64,000 bases of DNA from JAPPHA01 sp963664045 (GCA_963664045.2 CAXXGT010000009.1:496001-560000); one strand, 5' to 3'. Positions 26,168 to 35,247 are shown, counted from the first letter of the stretch. Made by a program: numbers and translations. Notes: a model not told the origin generated them from the letters alone.

Positions 26168-27172
26168 ATGGCACGCATACTGCTCAGGAATGTGAAGAAG
26201 GCCTTTGGCGATGTCACGGTCATTCCGCCATTGAGCCTGGAAATCGAAGATGGCGAGTTTGTCGTTTTCGTCGGCCCGTCTGGATGCGGAAAGTCCACCC
26301 TCCTTCGCCTGATCGCAGGGCTCGAAGACACCACTGCCGGGACGATCGAGATCGACGGGCAGGATGCGACGGGCTTGCCTCCCGCCAAGCGCGGCCTGGC
26401 CATGGTTTTCCAGAGCTACGCGCTCTATCCGCACATGACCGTGCGCAAGAACATCGCTTTCCCGATGCGCATGGCCAAATTGCCTCTCCGGGAGCAGGCG
26501 AAGCGGATCGAGGCGGCTGCCAGAATATTGAACCTCACCGATTATCTCGATCGGCGCCCCAGCCAGCTTTCAGGTGGCCAACGTCAGCGTGTGGCGATTG
26601 GTCGGGCGATTGTGCGCGAACCCTCGGCATTCCTTTTTGACGAGCCGCTGTCGAATCTCGACGCTGCGCTACGTGTGGGCATGCGCCTGGAGATCTGCGA
26701 GTTGCACAAGCGACTCGATACGACGATGATCTATGTGACCCATGATCAGGTCGAGGCAATGACAATGGCGGACAAGATCGTGGTTTTGCAGGATGGCGTC
26801 GTCGAGCAAGTGGGAAGTCCGCTCGAGCTTTATCGCAATCCCCGCAATTTGTTTGTCGCGGGTTTCATCGGGTCGCCCAAAATGAACATTGTCGAAGGGT
26901 CCGAAGCAGCAAAACACAACGCGCGCGCAATAGGAGTTCGTCCTGAACACATAGCTGTTTCAACTGAGAACGGCGCGTGGAAAGGAACAGTCGGGGTCTC
27001 GGAACACCTGGGCAGCGACACGTTCTTCCATGTCGAAGTCGAGGACCTGCCAGGTCCTCTGACCGTGCGAGCTGGCGGTGATGTCGATTTGAGTTACCAA
27101 AGCACAGTCTTCCTGTCCCCGGATCCAGTGCAAATCCACAAGTTCGACGAACGGGGGTTCCGCATTGAATGA
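26168..27172 (+). CDS. ABC transporter ATP-binding protein (MalK/UgpC type)
   Basis: A 334-residue ATPase. Walker A GPSGCGKST, Q-loop VFQSYALYPHMTVRKNI, signature LSGGQRQRVAIGRA, Walker B AFLFDEPLSNLDAALR and switch His VTHDQVEAMTMADK are all present. The C-terminal regulatory OB-fold domain has IGVRPEHIAV and is somewhat short. AGGAG and AAGGAA precede the ATG. It is the final gene of the sulfatase/ABC operon and completes a MalEFGK-type importer. A 129-bp gap with no gene separates it from the third sulfatase. Confidence 0.95.
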   Translation: MARILLRNVKKAFGDVTVIPPLSLEIEDGEFVVFVGPSGCGKSTLLRLIAGLEDTTAGTIEIDGQDATGLPPAKRGLAMVFQSYALYPHMTVRKNIAFPMRMAKLPLREQAKRIEAAARILNLTDYLDRRPSQLSGGQRQRVAIGRAIVREPSAFLFDEPLSNLDAALRVGMRLEICELHKRLDTTMIYVTHDQVEAMTMADKIVVLQDGVVEQVGSPLELYRNPRNLFVAGFIGSPKMNIVEGSEAAKHNARAIGVRPEHIAVSTENGAWKGTVGVSEHLGSDTFFHVEVEDLPGPLTVRAGGDVDLSYQSTVFLSPDPVQIHKFDERGFRIE

Positions 27173-27802
27173 GACACGCGAATTACCGGGCTGTTCCGAG
27201 TGGCGGGCGGCAGAGGTGCAAGGTGGAGGAAATGACGTGGACTTTGTCATACCGCGCAGGACCATGTGCCCAACCAGGTCGTGCGTCAGTCCTGTGACCA
27301 GTTAAGCCTGCACCGAGATGCAGGACCGGCAATTGACACCGAGAGGGAATTGGCGCGGTGCAATCGGTCTCAGGTGTGCGGCATGCCGCCTCCGCGAGGG
27401 TGAGCGCCTAGGGGTCGTCCTCGAACGTGGGAACGTCCTGTCCACAAACCGTACCGTAGTTGCGTAAAGTGTCGATGAAGCCGTTTGGCTGTTCTGGCAT
27501 CGCATGGATCGCCTCCCGCTCCTGGCTATCGCCGACGTCGTAGCCCAGGGTGAATCTGTTCTGTTTTTTTGCCGGTATGCGGGTTTGACGCGATTGTCTT
27601 TCGCATTTCACCGTTGCGCCCTTTTTCACGTTAGGCGACGTCACATCGACCCCGGACAAGGCCCCACGGCACATGATTCTGCGCCCGGGGCTGTTTCCCG
27701 GTGGCGTTTCCGGCGATTTGGCGATTGCCGGACATGCCTGTTCACCCCCGTCTTCGAGGGTGGAGACAGGATAGGCAACTCAGGCGCGGGTGTGGTGGGT
27801 CT
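27173..27802. other. Region between the sulfatase operon and the ISAs1-type element
   Basis: About 630 bp without a supported gene. A short reverse frame (27408-27674, ending NGFIDTLRNYGTVCG) has some coding-like character but no recognised match or ribosome site. The left end of the ISAs1-type element should lie near 27730-27800; no confident inverted repeat was found. Confidence 0.4.
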
Positions 27803-29015
27803 TCAGCCGAACGCCGTGCGCGGGCGGGTGTTGCCTGTCAATTTCAGCATGTCCAGGACCCGCCTGGGTTTTCGGGCCAGTCTGCGCGTGGTCTCGGCGA
27901 CATTGTCGCTGGACGTCTTGATCAGGCCGATGGCGAAGCGCCGGAGCAGCGTGGCGTTCGCCGGGCCGTGGCCGGTGCGGATGCGGCTTCGGTCCTCGTC
28001 GAAGGTCATGTCGAGGATGTGGTGGTTGGCCTCGATCCCCCAGTGCCCGCGATTGAGGCAGAGCAGGCGCTCGGGTGTTGCCCTGTCCTCGGTCAGGCTG
28101 GTGATGCAGTAGGCCGTCTCCTTCGACTGTTTCCCGGTCTTGATCTCAAGGGTTTCGCGGTGGACCGCGAAGACCTGGCCTGTGCCGGGAAAGTCGGCGT
28201 AGTCGTTCAATTCACTTGAGACCCATATGGAGCGTTTCTCCTTGCGTCCGTGGTCGGGCTTGCACTCGGGCTCGACGAAGTCAGGCGCACGGCTGGCCAT
28301 GATCTCATCGAGCGTCAGGCTGATATCAGAGAGCAGGGTCTTCTGGTTGCCCTTGACGGTGAAGGCGTAGTCTGCGCCGCGGTCGAGGAGGTAGGTGGCC
28401 AGTTTCCGCTGCGCCAACATGGCATCGGCGGTGATGGTGCGGCCGCTGATGTCGGGCAGCATGTCGAGCAGGGGGATGGCTGTGCCGATTTCGTTGGTGC
28501 GTTTCTCCTCGTCGTCCGCCCCCGGCCTCATTCCGACTTTTTTTTGGCGTAGGATTTCCTGCTGTCGTGGCCGACAACGCCCATGACATGGGTCTGCACG
28601 CCATCGGCATCGACGGCGCCGCGCATGGTCTTGCCGTCGATGGCCAGGGCACTGTCGGGGCCGCCGTGGTCTTCGTTCCATTGCCGCAGGGCGGCGTCGA
28701 ACTGGTCCGGGCACACCCGGACCAGCACGTCGCGGATGATCGTCCTGCTCGGCGGGATGTACCGGCCCTGGTCGAAGCGCGGCCTGAAATACGCCAGAAC
28801 CGCCTGGCTCTGGTCCTCGACCCACTCCGAGATCTCCTTGTAGCCGCGCATGCCGGCGAGTGTCGCGGCGGTGGCGAGCGAGAGCACCGATGGCAGGGCG
28901 TGCCGCCGCCCCTGCCTGCGTCGCGGATCCTCCACCTGCCGGAAGTAATCGGGCAGGGAGCGCATCTGCGCGGCGGTGAGTGTCATCTTCGGAACTCCCT
29001 TGTGCAGGCCGGGAT
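27803..29015 (-). pseudogene. ISAs1-family transposase half, disconnected by IS66 and frameshifted
   Basis: Reverse frame from 29007: MTLTAAQMRSLPDYFRQ, VEDPRRRQGRRHALPSVLSL and LAIDGKTMRGA (first Asp) up to SYAKKK. A run of eight A on the reverse strand (28538-28545) then changes frame, and the rest follows: EEKRTNEIGTAIPLLDML, TITADAMLAQRKLATYLLD (second Asp region), YAFTVKGNQK, and GHWGIEANHHILDMTFDEDR with the catalytic Glu. The shift at A8 could be programmed -1 slippage, which some IS use, or an inactivating indel. The N-terminal DUF4338 half is now 2 kb away across IS66. Confidence 0.88.
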
Positions 29016-30998
29016 GTAATAGGGGCAACTCCTCGGGAATTGGATCTGGCCTGAGGGGCTTTTTCCGGCACTCATTGAAGCGATGATCAACGCGAACGGT
29101 CGATACTGCTGTCGCGCTTGTTCGGTCGTCAATGTCAGGTTGTTGCGCGCTGCCTGATGAGGTCTGCAAGCCTCGGCACGTCGGGAGCACCGGCAACTCC
29201 GAGACGGTTCCTCAGGTAGTCCCAGAATGACAGGCCAAGCTTCTTGCAGGTCTTCTTCCCTCCGATATAGGCATCGCGTGCGGCCCGCCCGGCCTCGCTT
29301 CGGGTCCCGAACGAGATCTTGCGCCGGGTGACATGGTCCCGGATGTCGTTTTCAATCCCGTTTGTGTGGAGCGGTGTCTCCGGATGGTCGAGCACGCGCA
29401 ACAGCTCGTCCCTGTTCGCCTTCAACCGTTCGAGCAACCGGTCGAGGCTGGCATAACCGGTACGCATGCCGAAGATCTGGTCGAACCGTGTCTCCATGAC
29501 ACGCTTGCGCCGCGGGGTGGGGCGTTTCCGGTAGCGGGCAAGGCTGCGGTAGAGCTTCCACATCCTGTCGAGCACCGGAGCGACCCGTTCATGCTGATAC
29601 GGGGTGTTTCCGTCCAGCTTGCTGACATTGCGCTCTGCATGAATCCAGCACAGGGCATGGAGGTCGCCGACATCGAACTGTCCGGCATCGTCGCTCAGGA
29701 TCACGGTTCCGGCAATGCGCCCGCCATCGCAGATCGTCCCCCAGAGCGCGCCCTCCGTGGCGACCTTCACCGGGTTCTTCATCCCGGCAATGCCGAGCGC
29801 TTCCAGATGGGCCCGCCATTCATCGCCGTCACTGAAGCGCCGCTGCCCATGGGAGGCGAGACGCGCGATCACCGTCCCCGGAAGTTTCCGTTTCCCCATG
29901 TAGTCGAGTGCAGCGTCATTGACCGTGTAGGCTTCCTCACCCGCACAGAGATGTTCGAGGAAATCGAGGCGGCTTTTCGAGCCGCTCGACCGGAAATGGG
30001 CAAAGAGTTCGTTGCCGATCGCCGTGCAATAACCGTTCTCGGCCTTGTGGCGGGCACCGGTATCGTCGACGTTGAGCCACGAAGCGGTTTCCATGCCGGC
30101 CCTCAGCACCTGCTGCTGTTCCGCCACGATGCCCCCGGTGTCCGTGGTCAGGAACCGCCCCACCTGGCGCGCGGAGATGTCCAGGCCCACATCGTTCAGC
30201 ATCGACGTAATCCGCCCGATCGTCGACTGGCACTGGTAATACAGCATGATCACCAGAGCCTTGACGCCGGGACCGTACTGTTCGCGTCCCGTCGCCACCT
30301 CCGGCGGTAACGGCGCTACATGCCGGCTGCCGTCCGGGAACTCCCAGACCTCGCGTCTGTAGGTGACCTCCTCGGCATGGAACACGATGTCGCGGACCGT
30401 GTGGTCCTGGTAGCCCTTGTGCACCGCTCCCTCGGGCACGTCGTCGAGACCCACCTTCACCTCACGACGGTGCAGGTGCCGGTTCCGACGCCGCGGGCCG
30501 CGACCTTTCCTGCGGTCCTTGCCGGCCTTCCCCGACCCGCCGGACCCGGAAGAGCCCGATGCCGGATCGTCCGTATCATCGCCTTCCGACGACGCCATTC
30601 CGCTCGGTTTCATCCGGGGGCGCTTCGGAAGCTTCTTCAGCGCCCGGATCTCGTCGCGCAGGACCATGTTCTCCTCGCGGAGTTCGGTGAGTTGTTGCGC
30701 CTGTTCGGCCAGTTGCCGATCCCGGTGCTTGAGCTGCTCGTTCTGTTCTGCAAGTTGCTGATCTCGTTCAGCGAGCCGGTCGAGGGCCACGGTGAGCTGC
30801 TCCCGAAACGCGGCAATCCCCGCCCCTGACGCAGCACCGGCGCCTGTCCGAATGTCCGTCTGCGAATCATCCATGCCCCTTGGAATCACAAGTCGATTCC
30901 GAAGGGAATCCCCTCATCGGGAAAAACAACCGGAAGTCACGGAATACCCTGTCAGGTCAACCCGAATTCCCGGAAAGATGCCCCTATTACGCCGGGAT
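29008..30998. mobile_element. Complete IS66-family element (single-ORF type) with 8-bp target duplication
   Basis: The element is 29016-30990. It starts GTAATAGGGGCA and ends with the matching inverted sequence (...TGCCCCTATTAC), the GTAA terminus usual for IS66; the similarity of the ends extends imperfectly for about 60 bp. Identical 8-bp GCCGGGAT copies flank it at 29008-29015 and 30991-30998. It holds only the large transposase gene, without tnpA/tnpB, as in the ISBst12 subgroup. Confidence 0.93.
29135..30874 (-). CDS. IS66-family transposase (ISBst12-like)
   Basis: A 579-residue protein starting MDDSQTDIRTG at 30874 after AGGGGC. A coiled-coil N-terminus repeats QLAEQNEQLKHRDRQLAEQ (about residues 25-75). 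A Ser/Gly-rich and basic linker (GKAGKDRRKGRGPRRR) follows. The catalytic core has WLNVDDTGARHKAENGYC (first Asp), ILSDDAGQFDV (second), CWIHAERNVSKL and PLHTNGIENDIRDHVTRRK with the final Glu. The terminal KKLGLSFWDYLRNRL is shared by this subgroup. It appears complete and, with intact ends, possibly active. Confidence 0.93.
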   Translation of the reverse strand: MDDSQTDIRTGAGAASGAGIAAFREQLTVALDRLAERDQQLAEQNEQLKHRDRQLAEQAQQLTELREENMVLRDEIRALKKLPKRPRMKPSGMASSEGDDTDDPASGSSGSGGSGKAGKDRRKGRGPRRRNRHLHRREVKVGLDDVPEGAVHKGYQDHTVRDIVFHAEEVTYRREVWEFPDGSRHVAPLPPEVATGREQYGPGVKALVIMLYYQCQSTIGRITSMLNDVGLDISARQVGRFLTTDTGGIVAEQQQVLRAGMETASWLNVDDTGARHKAENGYCTAIGNELFAHFRSSGSKSRLDFLEHLCAGEEAYTVNDAALDYMGKRKLPGTVIARLASHGQRRFSDGDEWRAHLEALGIAGMKNPVKVATEGALWGTICDGGRIAGTVILSDDAGQFDVGDLHALCWIHAERNVSKLDGNTPYQHERVAPVLDRMWKLYRSLARYRKRPTPRRKRVMETRFDQIFGMRTGYASLDRLLERLKANRDELLRVLDHPETPLHTNGIENDIRDHVTRRKISFGTRSEAGRAARDAYIGGKKTCKKLGLSFWDYLRNRLGVAGAPDVPRLADLIRQRATT

Positions 30999-31644
30999 CA
31001 AGGTGGGCCGTCCTCAGCCGGCGGCGCGCATCCCGGCGCAGTGGATAGAGAAAGACAAGCTTGGGCCGGTCGTGGGTGATGTAGCCGCTGCCCAGGCGGC
31101 CGAAGCCCCGGGTGTGCCCGACACAGAGCCAGTTGGCGGCGCGGTAGACCGTGCCCCGGTGATGAGCAGGATCCACGAACGTCTCCATGAGTAGGACTTC
31201 GTGGCCGAAGCGGAGCGGCCAGTCCCGCACCAGGCGCCGTGCGCACAGCGACAGCACCCGTGAGCCGAGGTTCGGCACCCCGCCGGGCAGAACCAGGAAC
31301 CGCGAATTGTTGGTGACAAGGTGAAGGCGGCTGAACTGGCTGCCACGCTCCCAGCCGATCCAGTCATCCCGCGCCGCGCAGAGCAACGCAGATGCCGAAA
31401 ACATCGCCAGCGCCAGCCAGCGTCCCCCACAGTGGGCGACATAGCGTATGGTCTCGCCTCTCGGCTGGGCGTCGCCGAGGAAATGATGCTCCTGCATCAA
31501 GGCGCGAAAGCGGGCCTCGTCCACCTTCGTCACCATCTCCAATGACACTTGGGAAAGATCCACCACGCTTTCGATCCATACCGCCTTGCCGCGAATCACC
31601 CATGGCTGACTGTAGACCGGTGCTGCGGGAGAGTCCACCTCCAA
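30952..31644 (-). CDS. DUF4338 (DruA-like) domain protein, N-terminal half of the split ISAs1-type transposase
   Basis: A 230-residue frame. DUF4338 signatures are clear: FRALMQEHHFLGDAQPRGE, IRYVAHCGGRWLALAMFSAS, AARDDWIGW, NNSRFLVLPG, LMETFVDPAHHRGTVYRAAN and WLCVGHTRGFGRL. The last ~14 codons (GVIGASFREFGLT) come from the IS66 end, so the native frame stops being original at 30998 (DPG). Before the insertion it would have continued into LHKGVPKMTLTAAQMRSL of the ISAs1 transposase. The domain itself is intact and could still be expressed as a stand-alone protein. The same domain begins the IS4-type transposase at 14.3-16.7 kb. Confidence 0.85.
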   Translation of the reverse strand: MEVDSPAAPVYSQPWVIRGKAVWIESVVDLSQVSLEMVTKVDEARFRALMQEHHFLGDAQPRGETIRYVAHCGGRWLALAMFSASALLCAARDDWIGWERGSQFSRLHLVTNNSRFLVLPGGVPNLGSRVLSLCARRLVRDWPLRFGHEVLLMETFVDPAHHRGTVYRAANWLCVGHTRGFGRLGSGYITHDRPKLVFLYPLRRDARRRLRTAHLDPGVIGASFREFGLT

Positions 31645-32182
31645 TAGTCATGTCAATGCAGGTAAAGAAAAAAATCCGGAGAACGGATTTGCCTTGCGTC
31701 GTAGCCGAGTGTGTCTGGAATTTTGCGCAAGGGCGACGTATCGAAACAGACGCTTGAGGCATGGATTGGCAGCTATTCGGCCTTGCCCAACTTTGCCAAC
31801 ATGGTCCCCGGACACCTCCGGTATCAGATGAGGCGCTACAGTGACCGGCCGCCAGAGTTGCATCCGAATGCATGCTATCGCTCGGAGGCGCTCGGAGAAT
31901 CCGCGGGAAATTGTCGAAAGAGATGTTAAGACTGAGGTGAATTGTGGACTCGATTCACGTTGCAGACGGTTCCAGGATCGTGATCGGGGCCGAGTGACCA
32001 TGGAGTTGTGGCAATAGGCAGATCGCCATCACCGAATTCGGCCATGAAAAGCCGATCCTGCTGTTGAGCAACCAGATGAGCGAGCCTGCCTTTGGGCTCG
32101 TCGAACGTTACGCGCGGCATGGCAATTGAAGACACCAACTCCTGCGCCATCGACTTTATCCACATCCGCGCACTCTTCGAAT
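31645..32182. other. Intergenic region left of mepA
   Basis: About 540 bp with no supported gene. It should contain the right end of the ISAs1-type element. A reverse frame (31926-32186) overlaps the mepA stop and reads MNSKSARMWIKSMAQE, but it matches nothing I recognise and is not claimed. Confidence 0.4.
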
Positions 32183-33232
32183 TCATAAGCCGGATTCATG
32201 AAGAGCGGAATGCTCAACTGAACGCCTCACCCATGGACGCGGCCGGGGGCGCCTGGGATCAAGCGCCTCGACTTCGCCAGGACCTGTCCCCGGAGCGTCG
32301 AGCACGACCTGGCAGGAAGCTGGCAGTTCGGCCATCACGTAATCCCTGGGTCCCCGTACCTTTGGGGGTTCGGGCGCGTCCGGGTCAGGCGGTTTCAGTG
32401 CGTCCGTTACCCACCAGTCGAGGCTTTCGTCGCACCCGTCTCCGCCATTCGATAACCACGCCACGCTTGGCGTCTGCGTAATGCAGTCCGGTGCGTCATC
32501 CGGGCATTTTAGGCGTACATGGAAATGGTAGTGGTGGCCCCAGTAGGGGCGGATCTTCTGTAACCAGTCCCGGTCATCGCCGGCGTGCTCGCACATCCAG
32601 ATCTTTGCGGGCGCGGTGACGAAAATCCTGTCGACCCTCGGATCCTTGGCAGTTGCTTTCAGGACGTCCATGTGCGTAGGCCGCCAGAAGTCGTTGACAC
32701 TTCGCAGGTCTTGCGAGCGGACGGAGATTGCGGACAGGGTTTCACGCTCGTCGACAGTCAGGTCCAGTCTCTCCGGGGGTAATAGCCAGATGTCGACATC
32801 CAGCCCGACCTGGTGCGAGCGATGGCTGGATAGCATGGGCCCGCCGCGCGGATTCCCGATGTCTCCGACATACAGACCCTCCCAACCATCGAATGTCGCG
32901 ACCTTCTCGCTGAGCTCCTTGATGAACGCGATAGTCGAGTGGTGTCCCCAGTTGCGATTCCTCGACAGCCTCATGGCTTGCCATGTCGGTCCGGATTCAG
33001 GAAATTCGCCGCCGCCTGCAAGGCATCCGAGACTATAGGAGCCGATGGGGGCAGGGACCTGTCGGGATGCCCACCACTTGGATCCGAAAAGTACGGCGGC
33101 CTTGGGTCCGGGTAGGTCCTGCGCGGCGGCATCGTCCCCCGATGTTTGTGCCAGGCATTCGGACTGGAGCGAGACTGCCGAAATCAGGATGGCCGTCGCG
33201 GCAATCCTTGTGCCACTCTTGAGTTCAAGCAT
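32183..33232 (-). CDS. mepA: Penicillin-insensitive murein DD-endopeptidase
   Basis: A 349-residue secreted zinc endopeptidase that cleaves D-alanyl-meso-diaminopimelyl cross-links in peptidoglycan. A signal peptide (RIAATAILISAVSLQSECLA) opens the protein. Family landmarks follow: IGSYSLGCLAGG, WQAMRLSRNRNWGH, then SSHRSHQVGLDVDIW with the His and Asp zinc ligands, and WGHHYHFHVRLKCP with the other ligand. The C-terminus (about residues 285-349) is Pro/Arg-rich and longer than usual. It overlaps the 3' end of the upstream MFS gene by 8 bases, so the two are coupled, hinting at a link to wall-fragment traffic (inference). Confidence 0.95.
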   Translation of the reverse strand: MLELKSGTRIAATAILISAVSLQSECLAQTSGDDAAAQDLPGPKAAVLFGSKWWASRQVPAPIGSYSLGCLAGGGEFPESGPTWQAMRLSRNRNWGHHSTIAFIKELSEKVATFDGWEGLYVGDIGNPRGGPMLSSHRSHQVGLDVDIWLLPPERLDLTVDERETLSAISVRSQDLRSVNDFWRPTHMDVLKATAKDPRVDRIFVTAPAKIWMCEHAGDDRDWLQKIRPYWGHHYHFHVRLKCPDDAPDCITQTPSVAWLSNGGDGCDESLDWWVTDALKPPDPDAPEPPKVRGPRDYVMAELPASCQVVLDAPGTGPGEVEALDPRRPRPRPWVRRSVEHSALHESGL

Positions 33233-34559
33233 GCGCGTCTCCGGGTTTGACCCGGACGAGCAGGGCCAGGCCTATCAGGAACAGGATTATGATCGGGATC
33301 ACGCCGAGCCTCTGGCTGCCGGTGAAGTCGGTAAATGCAGCGACCGAGAACGGAGCAATGAACGCGGTCGCCTTTCCCGCCAGGGCATAAAGTCCAAAGG
33401 ACTCCGTGACTTTCCCAGGTTCAGTCTGGTGAACAAGCAGTGTGCGTGAAGCGGCTTGGAGGATGCCGCCGGCTGCCCCCAGGATTCCACCGCAAATCAT
33501 GAAGGCTATATCGGGCGCACTGGACTCGGTAGAAACCGCAACCCCGAACACATGCGTGCGTGACGTTCCGACTATTATCGAGCAGACGACTATGAGCACG
33601 AGGACGCAGGCGACGATTACCGGTTTGGGCCCGAACTTCCTGTCGGCAAGTCCGCCGAGAAAACAGAAGGTGAATCCGGCAAGTGTTCCGAGAATGCCGA
33701 AGATTCCGATTTGAATGATTGACCAGCCCAGAACCCCGGCCGCATAGATACCGCCGAAACTGTAGATGCCGACAAGGGCGTCCCGATAGAACATGGATGC
33801 ACCCAGGAAACAGGTGTAACTCACCCGCTTGGGCAGCGTGCGGATTGTCGTAACCAGGCTGTTGAGCCCATCGCGCAAGGCATTGCCGACTTCCACGCGG
33901 CGCCCAGTGTCAGGCACGAAAGCAAAAAACGGAATCATGAACAAGACGTACCAAAACGCGGTCAGCGGGCCGACCGATCGCGTACCCTCCCGCACGAAGG
34001 GATCGAGTCCGAGGATTGGTGGAATGCCAAGAAGCGTCACGCCATCGGCGTTTTCAGCCAGGAACAGCAGGGTCAGCACGAGCGAAAGCAGTCCGCCGCC
34101 ATAACCGATCGCCCATCCCCATCCGGAAATCAGGCCAATTTGCCGGCGGGGCACAATGTCGGGGAGCATGGAATTGGTGTAGATCTGGGTGTACTCGGCA
34201 CCAACCAGCCCAATGGCAAAGGCCGCGAGAATGAGAAGGACTTCGTCCATCCCCGGGGTCGCCCACCAAAGCGCAAACGCGCCGATCACGTGAAATAGTG
34301 AAAACAGCGCGACCCACGGTTTGCGGGGGCCGACGGCATCGACAATTGAACCGAGGACCGGCGCGGAGACCGCCACCAGGAAGCCGGCGATGGCGACGGT
34401 ATATCCCCAGATGACCTGTCCCTGTACCGGGTCGCCAACGACTACCGAGGTCAGGTATGGTGCAAAGATGAACGTGACGAGCAAGGTATGGTACGGCTGG
34501 GCGGCCCAGTCGTAGAACATCCAGCTCCAGGCGGATTTCCAGTTCATGGTCTCGGTCAC
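33225..34559 (-). CDS. MFS transporter, UMF1 (Atg22-like) family
   Basis: A 444-residue membrane protein with about 12 spans. The N-terminus SAWSWMFYDWAAQPYHTLLV is the characteristic start of UMF1-type MFS proteins. VSAPVLGSIVDAVGPRKPW holds the loop 2-3 MFS motif, and FCFLGGLADRKFGPKPVIVA the second-half equivalent. Family function is poorly defined; bacterial members are generally assigned as small-molecule effluxers or importers. Coupling with mepA suggests transport of wall turnover products, but nothing in the sequence proves it. Confidence 0.9.
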   Translation of the reverse strand: MTETMNWKSAWSWMFYDWAAQPYHTLLVTFIFAPYLTSVVVGDPVQGQVIWGYTVAIAGFLVAVSAPVLGSIVDAVGPRKPWVALFSLFHVIGAFALWWATPGMDEVLLILAAFAIGLVGAEYTQIYTNSMLPDIVPRRQIGLISGWGWAIGYGGGLLSLVLTLLFLAENADGVTLLGIPPILGLDPFVREGTRSVGPLTAFWYVLFMIPFFAFVPDTGRRVEVGNALRDGLNSLVTTIRTLPKRVSYTCFLGASMFYRDALVGIYSFGGIYAAGVLGWSIIQIGIFGILGTLAGFTFCFLGGLADRKFGPKPVIVACVLVLIVVCSIIVGTSRTHVFGVAVSTESSAPDIAFMICGGILGAAGGILQAASRTLLVHQTEPGKVTESFGLYALAGKATAFIAPFSVAAFTDFTGSQRLGVIPIIILFLIGLALLVRVKPGDAHA

Positions 34560-34968
34560 GATCGCATTCTCCTTGCCACCGTCCTGTCGCGGTCAGTTCG
34601 GAGAACAATGCCGACGCGGTGTCGACACCGAATACAGGCTTGCCGAAATGAACTTGCTGGAAGCATGCCGTCCTTGTCGAACGAAGACAGCGCGATAATG
34701 CCCGCCGCAATAACGAGATGCAACACGCGATAGGAACAGGGAACAGATCGAGACACTCTCCCCAGTCGAATCCAGCCTTCAGGGGATGGGAGTCAGGGGT
34801 TCGGAGCAGCCAGATAAATGGGAAAACCGGATCGGATTATTGGCGAACGGCCAGGAAATCTCCGACCGGGATACCTTGAGTTCAGTGCCGTCAATGCTAT
34901 ATCTCGCTCTGACACAGACGTAAAATGCGCCCCTAAACGCGCAACTTGACGGGATTCGCTGAGATCGC
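34560..34968. other. Divergent intergenic region between the MFS gene and yggT
   Basis: About 410 bp separating divergent genes; promoters for both are expected here. No gene, clear operator or repeat was recognised. Confidence 0.5.
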
Positions 34969-35247
34969 ATGGGTTCCCTGGCTCAAATCTTGCTGTTCGT
35001 TCTTGACGTTGCGTGGTTCGTCCTGATCGTCCACATCATCATGAGTTGGCTGATCGGCTTTCAAGTCCTCAACCTGCGCCAGCCATTGGTCGCACAAATC
35101 TGGTATGGCCTGAATGGACTGCTGGAGCCGGTCTTCAGGCCAATTCGACAATACATGCCGAGAACCGGAGCGATCGACTTTACGCCGCTGGTGGTTTTTG
35201 TCGGAATCTACGCGCTGCGCGTGATCATCGTGAACAATCTCGCGTAG
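34969..35247 (+). CDS. YggT family membrane protein
   Basis: A 92-residue protein with two hydrophobic spans (QILLFVLDVAWFVLIVHIIM and FTPLVVFVGIYALRVIIVNN). Between them is the family motif region NGLLEPVFRPIRQYMPRTGAIDFTP (quoted here in parts: EPVFRPIRQYMP and GAIDFTPLV). YggT proteins are short inner-membrane proteins often linked to cell division or osmotic stress; the molecular role is unresolved. It stands alone, divergent from the MFS gene and convergent with msrA. Confidence 0.92.
   Translation: MGSLAQILLFVLDVAWFVLIVHIIMSWLIGFQVLNLRQPLVAQIWYGLNGLLEPVFRPIRQYMPRTGAIDFTPLVVFVGIYALRVIIVNNLA

Larger units (their letters stand above)
27740..31700. mobile_element. ISAs1-type element carrying a DUF4338-transposase fusion, split by IS66
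   Basis: The coordinates are approximate; the coding part spans 27803-31644. Removing the IS66 element (29016-30990) and one copy of its 8-bp duplication joins the two coding parts in frame into one protein, with DUF4338 first and ISAs1 transposase after. 1983 bases are removed, a multiple of three. Terminal repeats of this older element were not identified. Confidence 0.7.

Noticed and set aside
27408..27674. Reverse frame of 88 codons ending NGFIDTLRNYGTVCG
   Set aside because: Coding-like at its end but no ribosome site, no recognisable family and an arbitrary start.
31926..32186. Reverse frame of 86 codons overlapping the mepA stop
   Set aside because: The overlap is suggestive, but the protein has no recognised features and no ribosome-binding site was seen.
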